A stretch of 64,000 bases of DNA, taken from the NCBI RefSeq assembly GCF_014648855.1, contig NZ_BMRX01000011.1, positions 248,001 through 312,000 on the forward strand, in the 5' to 3' direction. Positions within the stretch are counted from its first letter, which is position 1. Each line of letters begins with the position of its first letter. The translations under genes were made by a program, and so were the position numbers. The DNA comes from Streptomyces parvulus. Lineage in GTDB: Bacteria > Actinomycetota > Actinomycetes > Streptomycetales > Streptomycetaceae. Below, one piece after another: positions 19,071 through 27,391 of this stretch. The notes beneath the pieces were generated by a model. The model was not told the origin of the DNA and made no database searches. It was given only the letters and a program-made list of their open reading frames with translations.

Positions 19071-19685
19071 GTGACCTTCGGATTCGCTCCGTCCTCGGCC
19101 GCCTCGTTTTCGTCGTCCGCGGCTTCCGCCACTCGCCTGCTCGAACCGGCGGAGTGGTCCGCCGCCGGAATCCCGCTGCTGCGCAATCCGCGGGAGGTCG
19201 TCAGCGGCCTGCACTCCCGGCACCGTCCCAGGCCGGCGACCGCGATCGTGGCCGTACTGGATCCCGACGAACGGCTTCGCGCCAGCGCCTCGTTCACCAG
19301 TCGGCGTTCCCCGGCGGACGGGTGGATGTTCCGGAACGCGCTGCTCTCGCAGTTGCGCCGCGTCATCCCGCACGACCTGCGGCGCCGCACGCCGGTGCGC
19401 ACCGCCGTGCTGCTCTACTGCCGTGAAGGCGACACGCGTTGGACGGAGGAGGACGGCGCGTGGATGTGGGGGCTGCGCGACGCCTGCACACTGCACGGGC
19501 TGCGCTGCGGCGCGTACATCACGCTGACCCGCGACGGGTGGCAGGTACTCGGCGAGGGCCGCGGCGGGCGTCGGCCCAGCGCGGCCTCGACGCCGGAGCC
19601 CTTCGCCACGTCGGAGACGCCGCCTCCGCCACCCCGCACGGGCGGGGTCGCGTCGGACGTACTTCGCAGGGCGGCGGCCCGCTGA
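19071..19685 (+). CDS. Conserved hypothetical protein
   Basis: A 204-residue soluble protein starting at GTG 19071 with AAGGGAGG just upstream. An N-terminal Ser/Ala-rich segment is followed by a compact alpha/beta region (TAIVAVLDPDERLRASASF, TAVLLYCREGDTRWTEEDGAW, RCGAYITLTRDGWQVLGEG) and a Pro/Thr-rich tail. The beta-strand pattern could suit a JAB/RadC-like or nuclease fold, but no catalytic motif is evident and I name no function. The strong ribosome-binding site and codon bias mark it as real. Confidence 0.75.
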   Translation: MTFGFAPSSAASFSSSAASATRLLEPAEWSAAGIPLLRNPREVVSGLHSRHRPRPATAIVAVLDPDERLRASASFTSRRSPADGWMFRNALLSQLRRVIPHDLRRRTPVRTAVLLYCREGDTRWTEEDGAWMWGLRDACTLHGLRCGAYITLTRDGWQVLGEGRGGRRPSAASTPEPFATSETPPPPPRTGGVASDVLRRAAAR

Positions 19686-20136
19686 CCCTCGGCGAGCCCC
19701 ATGGTGGCCGCAAGGGCCACCGCACGAGTGGCTCCGGCAGGCAGACGCACCGTGCCCCGCACCGGTGCGGGCACAGAACCCGCGCCTCGCAGAGGTGCGA
19801 CCGCCGCAGACACGCCTGACCCCCGGCACGGCGCGGCAAGGCACGCAGTCCGGCACGACCTTGATCACCTCAAGGCCGAAACCCCCTGCGCACGCTGACG
19901 AGACCACCGTGCGAGGGACGACGGACGCCCGGCCGTACGCCGCGTCCGTAGGCGCACGTCGCGCCCGGAAGCGCACGCCGCCGCGATGACAGCCGCGGGC
20001 ACGCCGAGCGTCGAGACCGGGAACGGCGTCCCCGGCCCGCCACCCATCGGGCGCGCCCGGGACAGGCACCGGGCATCCGCACCGGCGCCGCCGCGTCACC
20101 GGAGTGACCGGCGGCCCCCGCGTGCGACGGGACCGC
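19686..20136. other. Intergenic region between convergent genes, with hairpins
   Basis: No gene is supported. A 7-bp stem (19703-19709 with 19715-19721) lies 17 bases after the upstream stop. A near-palindrome with one bulged base spans 19752-19774 (gtgcc-cgcacc / ggtgcgggcac). Either may end the rightward transcript or the leftward one from 20137. The remainder is GC-rich and featureless. Confidence 0.45.
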
Positions 20137-20808
20137 TCAGACTCCCGCGCCCAGCACCAAGTTGATCCGCTGCGGTTCCCCGCAGACGATCAGCAGGGCG
20201 CCGGCCCGGGTGTGAGCCGCGGCGAGCGCGGTGGCGGCGGCCGCTTCGGGTCCGCCGTTGACCGCGACCACGACCACGGCCCGCGACTTGGCGCGTTCCG
20301 CGACGGCGGCGTCCGCGTAGAAGACGTCGTCGCCCGCGTCGTGCTGAGCCCAGTAGGCGGCATCGCCGAAGGACAGTTCGTGGGCGGCCCACGGGTGCGG
20401 TTCGCCGGTGGTGATCACCAGCACGTCACCGGGGGTGCGGCCCGAGTCCAGCAGGAGGTCCACGGCCTCTTCGGCGGCGTCGAGCGCACCGTCGGGCGTG
20501 GCCGGGATCAGCTGGATCTGCGGAGTCGTGACGGTGGCCGCATCCGCTGCCGGAGCAGCCGGAGCGACTGCCGGGGCGGACGGCGTGGCGGGGCCCGGGG
20601 GTCCGGGCTTGACGGCGGCCGTGTCGCGCGGCGTGCGTTGCGCCGGAGCGGTCGGCCGCACCGGGCCGGGGCGACCGGGGCGCGGCGGAGCCGCGGGACG
20701 GGGGCCGGGTACGGGGCGAGGGGTCGACGCGGTACGGCCGCTGGCCGGAGTGGCGCGGGGACCCTGGGCCTTCTCGTGAATCTGAGGCTCCTCGGGAATG
20801 AGAGGCAT
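20137..20808 (-). CDS. Conserved hypothetical protein with Pro/Ala-rich N-terminus
   Basis: A 223-residue protein starting MPLIPEEPQIHEKAQ at ATG 20808. The ribosome-binding site is poor, but this methionine opens the conserved part. Residues about 15-95 are a Pro/Ala/Arg-rich disordered tract. The rest is alpha/beta with regular hydrophobic strands (GDVLVITTGEPHPWAAHEL, SRAVVVVAVNGGPEAAAA, GALLIVCGEP). No catalytic motif is recognised. It lies 68 bases downstream of rnhB on the same strand and is probably cotranscribed. Confidence 0.72.
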   Translation of the reverse strand: MPLIPEEPQIHEKAQGPRATPASGRTASTPRPVPGPRPAAPPRPGRPGPVRPTAPAQRTPRDTAAVKPGPPGPATPSAPAVAPAAPAADAATVTTPQIQLIPATPDGALDAAEEAVDLLLDSGRTPGDVLVITTGEPHPWAAHELSFGDAAYWAQHDAGDDVFYADAAVAERAKSRAVVVVAVNGGPEAAAATALAAAHTRAGALLIVCGEPQRINLVLGAGV

Positions 20809-20876
20809 GAGCTGATATCTATCAAACGTTGGTGCGGCTCGCGTCGGCGGGTGGCACCTGTCTGCGAGCGGAACAG

Positions 20877-21578
20877 TCAGAAATCGAAGCCGAGCTGACC
20901 CTCGATTTCCGGAACGCTTCCGTCCACCCAACTGCGGACCTTCTTGAGATGCCGCCACTGGGGCAGCGCATCAAGATACGCCCAGGACAACCGGTGGTAC
21001 GGGGTGGGCCCCCGCTCCTCCAGTGCGGCCCGGTGCACGGGCGACGGATACCCGGCGTTGTCCGCGAAGGCGAAGTCTGCATGGTCGACACCCAGTTCGG
21101 CCATCATTTTGTCGCGCTGGACCTTGGCCAGGACCGAAGCCGCCGCCACGGCCACGCAGGACTGGTCACCCTTGATCACCGTACGCACCCGCCAAGGCGC
21201 CCCGAGATAGTCGTGCTTGCCGTCGAGGATGACGGCTTCGGGGCGGACCGGCAGGGCTTCCAGCGCACGCACCGCCGCCAGTCGCAGCGCGGCGGTCATG
21301 CCCATGGCGTCGATCTCCTCGGGAGACGCGTGCCCGAGGGCATGGGACGTCACCCAGGTCCGCAACTCGAGGGCGAGCTCGGTGCGTCGCTTGATGGTGA
21401 GCAGCTTGGAGTCGGTGAGACCGGCCGGCGGCCGGCGCAGTCCGGTGATCGCGGCGCAGACGGTCACGGGACCGGCCCACGCACCCCGCCCCACCTCGTC
21501 GACACCGGCAATGATCTTCGCTCCGGTCGTGGCGCGAAGGGAGCGCTCGACGGTGTGAGTGGGTGGTTCGTACGGCAT
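20877..21578 (-). CDS. rnhB: Ribonuclease HII
   Basis: This endonuclease removes ribonucleotides and RNA primers from RNA:DNA hybrids. The 233-residue protein has the family signature [14 protein letters not shown] (Asp27, Glu28), Asp119 in [12 protein letters not shown] and a fourth acidic residue Asp156 in AKVQRDKMM. The [10 protein letters not shown] and [20 protein letters not shown] blocks are type-2 RNase H hallmarks. It starts at ATG 21578 and leads a two-gene minus-strand unit with the hypothetical gene at 20137. Confidence 0.96.
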   Translation of the reverse strand: MPYEPPTHTVERSLRATTGAKIIAGVDEVGRGAWAGPVTVCAAITGLRRPPAGLTDSKLLTIKRRTELALELRTWVTSHALGHASPEEIDAMGMTAALRLAAVRALEALPVRPEAVILDGKHDYLGAPWRVRTVIKGDQSCVAVAAASVLAKVQRDKMMAELGVDHADFAFADNAGYPSPVHRAALEERGPTPYHRLSWAYLDALPQWRHLKKVRSWVDGSVPEIEGQLGFDF

Positions 21579-21691
21579 GGCGCACCCAGCCTACGCCGAC
21601 GCCAACCCCCGGCGACACCCCGGGCCCCGAAGAGCGCCGAAGCACTCACGGTGGTCGATCGGGGACGCCCGCCGACGCGGACCGACGCGGA

Positions 21692-22312
21692 TCAGGCTCC
21701 GTCCGGCCGCAGCAGCGGGACCATCAACTGGTCGATCATTTCCTCGATCTCGCGATCCGCCCATTCACTGGCACAAATCTTTGACCGGTACATCATCATC
21801 GCCGGGATGCAGTCGAAGACGTAGGCGTTGGCCGCGTCGCGGCGGACCTCACCCCGCTCTATTCCGCGGTTGATGACCTCACGAAGCATCTCGAGGGTCG
21901 GCTCGACGACACCCTTGACGATCACGCCGTGAAAGCGTTCGGCCTGGACGTTGTCGCATTCGTGAACCACTGAGCGAAGGGCGAGCCCCGGCCGGGAGAA
22001 CATCGCGTCGCGCGCCCGGCGGCACAGCGCCAGCAAGTCCTCGCGCACGCCGCCGAGGTCCGGCACCGTGTCGAAGCGCGGCAGCCCGGACCGCAGGGCG
22101 TCCGCGACGAGGTCCTCCTTGGAGGGCCAGCGCCGGTACACCGCCGCCTTGCCGGTCTGGGCGCCGGCGGCGACGCCCTCCATCGTGAGGCCGTTCCAGC
22201 CGACGGTGCCGAGTTGCTCCAGCGCGGCGTCGAGGATCGCGCGTTCGAGGACGGCTCCGCGCCGCCGCGAGGACGTCTGGGCGGAGGCGGCCACCCAGTT
22301 CGAAGCAACCAT
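21692..22312 (-). CDS. TetR-family repressor of the divergent MFS gene
   Basis: A 206-residue regulator with an N-terminal TetR helix-turn-helix (residues about 22-66: ILDAALEQLGTVGWNGLTME then TGKAAVYRRWPSKEDLV). A helical C-terminal ligand and dimerisation domain follows. It is divergent from a DHA2-type exporter across 186 bases that contain two identical palindromes (22408-22427 and 22456-22475), the expected operators. It probably represses the exporter and itself, and is relieved by a drug-like or metabolite ligand. Confidence 0.92.
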   Translation of the reverse strand: MVASNWVAASAQTSSRRRGAVLERAILDAALEQLGTVGWNGLTMEGVAAGAQTGKAAVYRRWPSKEDLVADALRSGLPRFDTVPDLGGVREDLLALCRRARDAMFSRPGLALRSVVHECDNVQAERFHGVIVKGVVEPTLEMLREVINRGIERGEVRRDAANAYVFDCIPAMMMYRSKICASEWADREIEEMIDQLMVPLLRPDGA

Positions 22313-22407
22313 GTCGCGGGTCTCCAGTTAGCGGGTGCAGCGGGTTTCGGGGACGGGAGGGGGCGCCGCGCGGCCACAAGGGGGACGGGACACACGACGA
22401 CGCCGAA

Positions 22408-22427
22408 AGTGAACGGTTGCGTTCACT
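22408..22427. promoter_or_regulatory. TetR operator 1 (predicted)
   Basis: A perfect palindrome, arms agtgaacg and cgttcact separated by four bases. It overlaps a candidate -35 hexamer ttgcgt (22417-22422), which is followed after 18 bases by taacgt (22441-22446) as a -10 for the MFS gene. The arms are identical to those of operator 2, 48 bases away. Confidence 0.8.
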
Positions 22428-22455
22428 GTGCGGGAGTCACTAACGTTGCGGCAAC

Positions 22456-22475
22456 AGTGAACGCTGTCGTTCACT
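22456..22475. promoter_or_regulatory. TetR operator 2 (predicted)
   Basis: The second copy of the same 8-4-8 palindrome, with identical arms and a different spacer (ctgt versus gttg). It lies between the candidate -10 and the MFS start at 22499, where a bound repressor would block early elongation. Confidence 0.8.
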
Positions 22476-22498
22476 AAGTGATTCGTGGGGGATTCACA

Positions 22499-24046
22499 GT
22501 GACAACCTCTTCTCTGATCCGAGACCAGAAGCCGGGAGCGGCCCGCCGGGAGGGGCATCCCGGCATCGCGCTCACCGTCATCGCGGCCTGCCAGCTCATG
22601 GTGGTACTCGACGCGACGATTGTGAACATCGCGCTCCCGCACATTCAAGAAGCGCTCAGCTTCAGCACCACCGACCTCACCTGGGTCGTCAGCGCCTACA
22701 CGCTGACCTTCGGCGGCCTGCTCCTGCTCGGCGGCCGAGCCGGTGACATCCTCGGCAGGCGCCGGGTCTTCATGACCGGCATCCTCCTGTTCACCTTCGC
22801 CTCGCTGCTCGGCGGCTTCGCCCAGGAACCCTGGCAGCTGCTGGCGGCACGCGTCCTGCAGGGTGTGGGAGGCGCGATCGCCTCGCCCACCTCGCTCGCC
22901 CTCATAACCACCACTTTCCCCGAGGGCCCGGAACGCAACCGGGCCTTCGGCGTCTTCGCGGCCGTGTCCGCGGGTGGCGGCGCCATCGGGCTGCTGGCCG
23001 GCGGCATGCTCACCGAGTGGCTGGACTGGCGCTGGGTGCTCTTCGTCAACGTGCCGATCGGCGTGCTGATCGCGGTGCTCACCCCGATGTACATCAGCGA
23101 GTCCGAACGGCACTCCGGCCGCTTCGACATCGCCGGCGCGGTGACCTCGACGGCGGGCATGGCGTCCCTCGTCTACGGCTTCATCCGCGCCGCGGACGAG
23201 GGCTGGCGGGACGGCCTGACCATCGGTTCCTTCGCGGCGGCCGTGGTGCTCCTGCTGTCCTTCGCCTTCATCGAGTCGCGGGCCAAGGAGCCGATCACCC
23301 CGCTGCGGATGTTCGCCGACCGCAACCGGTCGGGAACGTACGTGATCATGCTCAGCCTGGCCGCCGCGATGTTCGGCATGTTCTTCTACATCGTGCTGTT
23401 CGTCCAGAACGTGCTGGGCTACACGCCCATCGAAGCGGGCCTCGCCTTCCTGCCGGTCACAGTCGTGATCGCGCTCGGCGCGGGGATCTCGCAGCGGTTC
23501 CTGCCGGTCTTCGGACCGAAGCCGTTCATGATCGCGGGTTCGGCGCTCGCCGCGGTCGGACTCGGCTGGCAGGCCCTCATCAGCTCCGACAGCTCCTATG
23601 TCGGCGGTGTGCTGGGTCCGATGCTGATCTTCGGCTTCGGCATGGGACTGAACTTCGTGACACTGACGCTGACCGCGGTCTCCGGAGTGGCCCAGCACGA
23701 GGCGGGCGCGGCGTCCGGTCTGCTCAACGCGATGCAGCAGGTGGGCGGATCGATCGGTCTGGCGATCCTGACCACGGTCTTCGGGACGGCCAGCCGGGAC
23801 GAGGCGGAGAAGCAGGTGCCGGACTTCCTCGCCAACGGCTCGCCGGAGCAGAAGGCCGAGTTCGCGCAGACGCAGCAGCTGCCGGCGCCCTGGGGCCACG
23901 ACGTACTGGCGCAGGGCATCTCTGCGGCCTTCATCCCCGCGGCGGCCATGGCCGTCCTGGCCCTGCTCACGGCATGGCTGCTCATCCGGGTCCGCAAGAG
24001 CGACCTGGAGGCCCTGTCCGGCTCGGCCGGTCCCGGCATCGGCTGA
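22499..24046 (+). CDS. DHA2-family MFS drug/proton exporter (EmrB/QacA type)
   Basis: A 515-residue inner-membrane transporter predicted to have 14 helices. Motif C-like and motif A regions are present: VVLDATIVNIALPHIQEALSF in TM1, LLGGRAGDILGRRRVF after TM2 and LQGVGGAIASPTSLALI in TM4. The GTG at 22499 has GGGGGA eight bases upstream; an in-frame GTG at 22478 is less likely. It exports an unknown, probably hydrophobic compound, and is divergent from its TetR-family repressor. Confidence 0.93.
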   Translation: MTTSSLIRDQKPGAARREGHPGIALTVIAACQLMVVLDATIVNIALPHIQEALSFSTTDLTWVVSAYTLTFGGLLLLGGRAGDILGRRRVFMTGILLFTFASLLGGFAQEPWQLLAARVLQGVGGAIASPTSLALITTTFPEGPERNRAFGVFAAVSAGGGAIGLLAGGMLTEWLDWRWVLFVNVPIGVLIAVLTPMYISESERHSGRFDIAGAVTSTAGMASLVYGFIRAADEGWRDGLTIGSFAAAVVLLLSFAFIESRAKEPITPLRMFADRNRSGTYVIMLSLAAAMFGMFFYIVLFVQNVLGYTPIEAGLAFLPVTVVIALGAGISQRFLPVFGPKPFMIAGSALAAVGLGWQALISSDSSYVGGVLGPMLIFGFGMGLNFVTLTLTAVSGVAQHEAGAASGLLNAMQQVGGSIGLAILTTVFGTASRDEAEKQVPDFLANGSPEQKAEFAQTQQLPAPWGHDVLAQGISAAFIPAAAMAVLALLTAWLLIRVRKSDLEALSGSAGPGIG

Positions 24047-24222
24047 CCGGGCGGTCCCGCCGGGGCGGGCACGGGGATCCGTCCGCGACGGCTCCTCCTG
24101 CCCGCCCCGTCCGCGTCCGGCCGGCGACTCGAAAGCGTCCACGCCCCACCCCCTCACGACACCACTGGCCCCGTCCCGGCGGCCACTTCTCACAGCGGTT
24201 GTCATGAGAACGCATGAATCGT

Positions 24223-24272
24223 CACGGAGAGTTCCCATGGTGCACGGAGAGTTTCCGTAAGGCACGGAGAGT
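24223..24272. repeat. Three copies of cacggagagt at exactly 20-bp spacing
   Basis: The decamer cacggagagt occurs at 24223-24232, 24243-24252 and 24263-24272, so each copy is two helical turns from the next. The bases between copies are only partly similar. It lies between the convergent MFS and ADP-ribosylglycohydrolase genes in a 272-base gap with no other feature. It could be an iterated protein-binding site or remnants of a small duplication. Confidence 0.8.
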
Positions 24273-24318
24273 CCCGCGGGAAGCGCAGGGTGGGGCAGAA
24301 CTCAGAACGCGGAGGGGG

Positions 24319-25224
24319 CTAGGACGCCGTCGCCAGCCACTCCGGCAGTTCCTCGACCCGCCCCGCCCACTCGGCAGGGGGCGCGCCCGTCCGGCCGGCC
24401 GCGATCACGCCGCCCACGATCGCGCAGGTCGTGTCCACGTCGCCGCCCACCTGGGCGGTGGTCCAGAAGGCCGTCTCGTAGTCCCCGAGGGCGCGGGCGG
24501 CGGACCAGAGGGCGAAGGGCACCGTGTCGTGCGCGGTCGTACGCCTGCCGCAGCCGAGGACCGCCGCGACCGTGGCGGCGTCGCCGTAGTCCAGCATGTC
24601 CCGGGCCCGGCGGAGTCCGGCGCCCACCGCGCTCTTCGGCACCAGTGCGATCACCCCGTCGAGGAGGGCGTGCGCCTTCGGCGGGCCGGCCGGGTCCGCG
24701 GCCAGTGCCGCGGCCGCGGCGACCGCCATGGCGCCGACCACCGCCTCGCGGTGCTGGTGCGTGGGGTAGGCGGAGATCTCGGCCTGGTGGGTCGCCTGCT
24801 CCGGGTCGTCCGCGTACCAGGCGCCCAGCGGGGCGATGCGCATCGCGGCGCCGTTGCCCCAGGAACCCTGGCCGTTGAACAGGGCCGCGGCCAGCTCGCG
24901 CCAGTCGCCGCCCTCGCGGACCAGCCGCAGCAGTCGGTTGACCGCCGGGCCGTAGCCGCGGTCGAAGTCGTGGTGGCGGGCGAAGGAGAGGGCCAGCGCG
25001 TCCTGGTCGACGCGCAGGTGGGTGGCGAGGACGGAGACCACGGAGCAGGCCATCTCCGTGTCGTCCGTCCACTGCCAGGTGCCGGGCGGCAGCTCGCGGC
25101 GTTTCAGCAGCGGATAGTTCTCGGGCACGAAGAACTGGGAACCGAGCGCGTCGCCCACGGACAGTCCGCGCAGGCTGGACAGGGCCCGGTCCAGGCGCCC
25201 GTCGGGGGATGAATGAGCGGTCAT
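24319..25224 (-). CDS. ADP-ribosylglycohydrolase (DraG/ARH family)
   Basis: A 301-residue all-helical hydrolase of the DraG family, which removes ADP-ribose from proteins or free substrates using two Mg2+ ions. Family marks are the N-terminal LRGLSVGDALGSQF, the metal-binding WTDDTEMA, GSWGNGAAMRIAPLG, and the second metal site GGDVDTTCAIVGGV. It starts 12 bases after the histidine-phosphatase gene ends, so the pair is likely one operon. The in vivo target is unknown. Confidence 0.92.
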   Translation of the reverse strand: MTAHSSPDGRLDRALSSLRGLSVGDALGSQFFVPENYPLLKRRELPPGTWQWTDDTEMACSVVSVLATHLRVDQDALALSFARHHDFDRGYGPAVNRLLRLVREGGDWRELAAALFNGQGSWGNGAAMRIAPLGAWYADDPEQATHQAEISAYPTHQHREAVVGAMAVAAAAALAADPAGPPKAHALLDGVIALVPKSAVGAGLRRARDMLDYGDAATVAAVLGCGRRTTAHDTVPFALWSAARALGDYETAFWTTAQVGGDVDTTCAIVGGVIAAGRTGAPPAEWAGRVEELPEWLATAS

Positions 25225-25236
25225 CGCCCTGCCACT

Positions 25237-25896
25237 CTATCCGGTGATCCCGTACGGTTCCGGATCTCGCCAGCGTTCGAAGGGCCGGTCAAGGGTGTAC
25301 TTGCCGTCCTCCCCGAGAACGAGCATCCGCATCTCGGCGTTCCCCGGATTCGACAGGGACTCGAACTCCGCGACCGTCCAGTGGAACCACCGCATGCAGA
25401 ACAGCCGCATGGCCAGCCCGTGGGTCACCAGCAGCACGTTCGGCGGATGGTCGGGGTCCTCGAAGCTGCGGAAGAGGCTCTCCAGGAAGCCGCCGACCCG
25501 GTCGTACACGTCGGCGCCGGACTCCCCCTGGGCGAAGCGGTAGAAGAAGTGCCCGTAGGCGTCGCGGTAGGCCTTCTGGAGGCGTACGTCGTCGCGGTCC
25601 TGCCAGTTGCCCCAGTCCTGCTCGCGCAGCCTGGGCTCCTCCCGTATCCGTATCAGCTCCGGGTCCAGGTGGAAGGCGCGGAGCGTCTCGTGGGTCCGGC
25701 GGTACGGGGAGACGTAGACGCTGACCCGCTCGCGGCCGAAGACGTCGCGCAGTTCCTTGCCGGTCTCCTCGGCCTGCACCCGGCCCCGGTCGGTGAGGGC
25801 CAGCGCGTGGTCGGGCTCGCGCTCGTACACGGTGTCATCGGCGTTGCCGGTCGACTCGCCGTGCCGGACAAGAACGATGCGCCGTGGTCGTGCCAT
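25237..25896 (-). CDS. Histidine phosphatase family protein
   Basis: A 219-residue soluble phosphatase of the phosphoglycerate mutase/GpmB superfamily. The catalytic N-terminal motif is IVLVRHGESTGN (phospho-accepting His12), followed by LTDRGRVQAEETG, and the C-terminal second histidine is in VLLVTHGLAMRLF. The REQDWGNWQD segment is typical of a broad-specificity actinobacterial subgroup. It overlaps nothing but precedes the ADP-ribosylglycohydrolase by only 12 bases. Confidence 0.92.
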   Translation of the reverse strand: MARPRRIVLVRHGESTGNADDTVYEREPDHALALTDRGRVQAEETGKELRDVFGRERVSVYVSPYRRTHETLRAFHLDPELIRIREEPRLREQDWGNWQDRDDVRLQKAYRDAYGHFFYRFAQGESGADVYDRVGGFLESLFRSFEDPDHPPNVLLVTHGLAMRLFCMRWFHWTVAEFESLSNPGNAEMRMLVLGEDGKYTLDRPFERWRDPEPYGITG

Positions 25897-26002
25897 GCCA
25901 GCACCCTAGATCGATACCGCCAAAACCAGGCACTCCCGCGAGCTCCGTACGGCGTACGTCACACGGTCTCCACACCCGGCGGCGGCAGGGCGGGGCCCCG
26001 GG

Positions 26003-26608
26003 TCATACGGTCCAGGTGGGTTCCATCTCCACGATGTCCCCGGTCAGGGCGGCGATGTCGGCCTCCGTCCGGGCGCGCAGGGCGAGCCGTTCGATCCGCT
26101 CGGTGCGGTACTTGCCGTGCTCGGCCGCGGCCCGCCACATGGACAGCACGAGGTACTCGTGGCCCGGCGCCTCGCCGAACAGGCCGCGGACCATGCCGGG
26201 TGAGCCGGCCATGGCGGGATTCCAGACCTTCTCCTGCATGAGGACGTAGTGCTCGGCCCGTTCCTCGTGCACCCGGCACAGCGCCACCCGCAGCAGGTCG
26301 GCGTCGGTGAAGCGCGGTTCGAAGCCCGTCTTCACGTCGAAGCGGTGGTCGAAGAGCCTGACCCGGGCGTCCTTGAAGGTGCCCACCTGGGCGGCGGCGA
26401 GCCGGTCGTGGGACCTGGCCATGAAGGAGTCGTAGAAGGCGCGGCTCTCCCAGAACGCGAAGACGTGTGCCACGTCCGGCCGCCGCCGGCTCCAGCCACC
26501 CCCCTGTCCCCGAAAACCCGGCTCCCCCGGAAGCCCCGCCCACTTCCGCTGCCCCCGCTCGAAACCGCGGCGGTCCACCACGGTGCAGCGAATCCACTTG
26601 ACCAGCAC
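26003..26608 (-). CDS. DUF4937/YdbC-like protein
   Basis: A 201-residue soluble protein starting MLVKWIRCTVVDRRGFERGQ. It has two ferredoxin-like/ABM-type segments: VAHVFAFWESRAFYDSFMA with the His/Phe pattern of dimeric alpha-beta barrel proteins, and HEYLVLSMWRAAAEHGKY. The YdbC/DUF4937 family is conserved in Bacillus and Streptomyces without known function. It is divergent from the terD gene. Confidence 0.75.
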   Translation of the reverse strand: MLVKWIRCTVVDRRGFERGQRKWAGLPGEPGFRGQGGGWSRRRPDVAHVFAFWESRAFYDSFMARSHDRLAAAQVGTFKDARVRLFDHRFDVKTGFEPRFTDADLLRVALCRVHEERAEHYVLMQEKVWNPAMAGSPGMVRGLFGEAPGHEYLVLSMWRAAAEHGKYRTERIERLALRARTEADIAALTGDIVEMEPTWTV

Positions 26609-26774
26609 CGCGCCATGGTAAGGCCACGGGCCCCGGAGGGCATGGCACCGGCCACCCTCCGGCGGACCGCCCTTACCATGCGGGTCGCTGTGCGTGGGAG
26701 GATGGACAACCGGCCGTCACCGCCCGGCAGTTCAGGTCGCCGGGCAGGGCGGGGGACCTGGGAAGGGGAAGTCT

Positions 26775-27308
26775 GTGAACGGCCTCAGCAAGGGGACGGG
26801 CAAGGTCGAGATCGCGCTGCGGTGGGACCCGGGTCCGGCGGGGGAGCCCCCCGTCGACCTGGACCTCGTCGCCGGTACGTACGCGGCGGACGATCCGTAC
26901 GGCGATCCCGCCTACGTCGTGCACTTCGACAGCCGCTCCCCCGACGGCACCATCTATCTCAACCGGGACAGCACCGACGGCAAGGGCTTCGGGTTCGACG
27001 AGGTCATGACCCTCGAACTGGAGCGGCTCGACGCCCGGTACGCGCGCGTGGTCGTGGGCGTCGCGATACAGCAGCGCGCCGAGGACCGGACCTTCGCGGA
27101 CGTGCCCAGTCCGGGGCTGCGGATCCGGGAGGGCTACACGGACCTGGCCACGGACGATTTCTCCGGAGTCCTCGGCGCCACCGCGGCGACGGTCGCGGAG
27201 TTCGTCCGGGACGAGACCGGCGCCTGGCAGTTCCGGGCCGGGGTGCACGGCTTCGAGGACGACCCGGCGACGTTCACCCGCGCCATGGGCGCGGCCCGGC
27301 GTTCCTGA
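26775..27308 (+). CDS. TerD-family protein
   Basis: A 177-residue protein starting at GTG 26775 after a GGAAGGGGAAG site. The TerD beta-sandwich is recognisable from VEIALRWDPG, DLDLVAGTY, YVVHFDSRSPDGTIYLNRDSTDG and EVMTLELERLDARYARVVVGVAI. Acidic residues in those blocks match the paired Ca2+ sites of this fold. TerD proteins are linked to tellurite and stress responses, and Streptomyces carries many scattered copies. This one is outside any ter cluster and ends in a strong terminator. Confidence 0.88.
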   Translation: MNGLSKGTGKVEIALRWDPGPAGEPPVDLDLVAGTYAADDPYGDPAYVVHFDSRSPDGTIYLNRDSTDGKGFGFDEVMTLELERLDARYARVVVGVAIQQRAEDRTFADVPSPGLRIREGYTDLATDDFSGVLGATAATVAEFVRDETGAWQFRAGVHGFEDDPATFTRAMGAARRS

Positions 27309-27322
27309 CCACACGGGCACGA

Positions 27323-27356
27323 GTAAGGGGCGTCCGCCATGGCGGACGCCCCTTAC
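27323..27356. terminator. 34-bp perfect palindrome, bidirectional terminator
   Basis: The palindrome is centred on ccatgg with no unpaired base in 34 (outer arms gtaaggggcgtccgcc). It lies 14 bases after the terD stop and 35 bases beyond the nrdJ stop, between convergent genes. Confidence 0.85.
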
Positions 27357-27391
27357 CTCTACTCAGCCGTGCTGTTCAGCCGCGATCCGGC

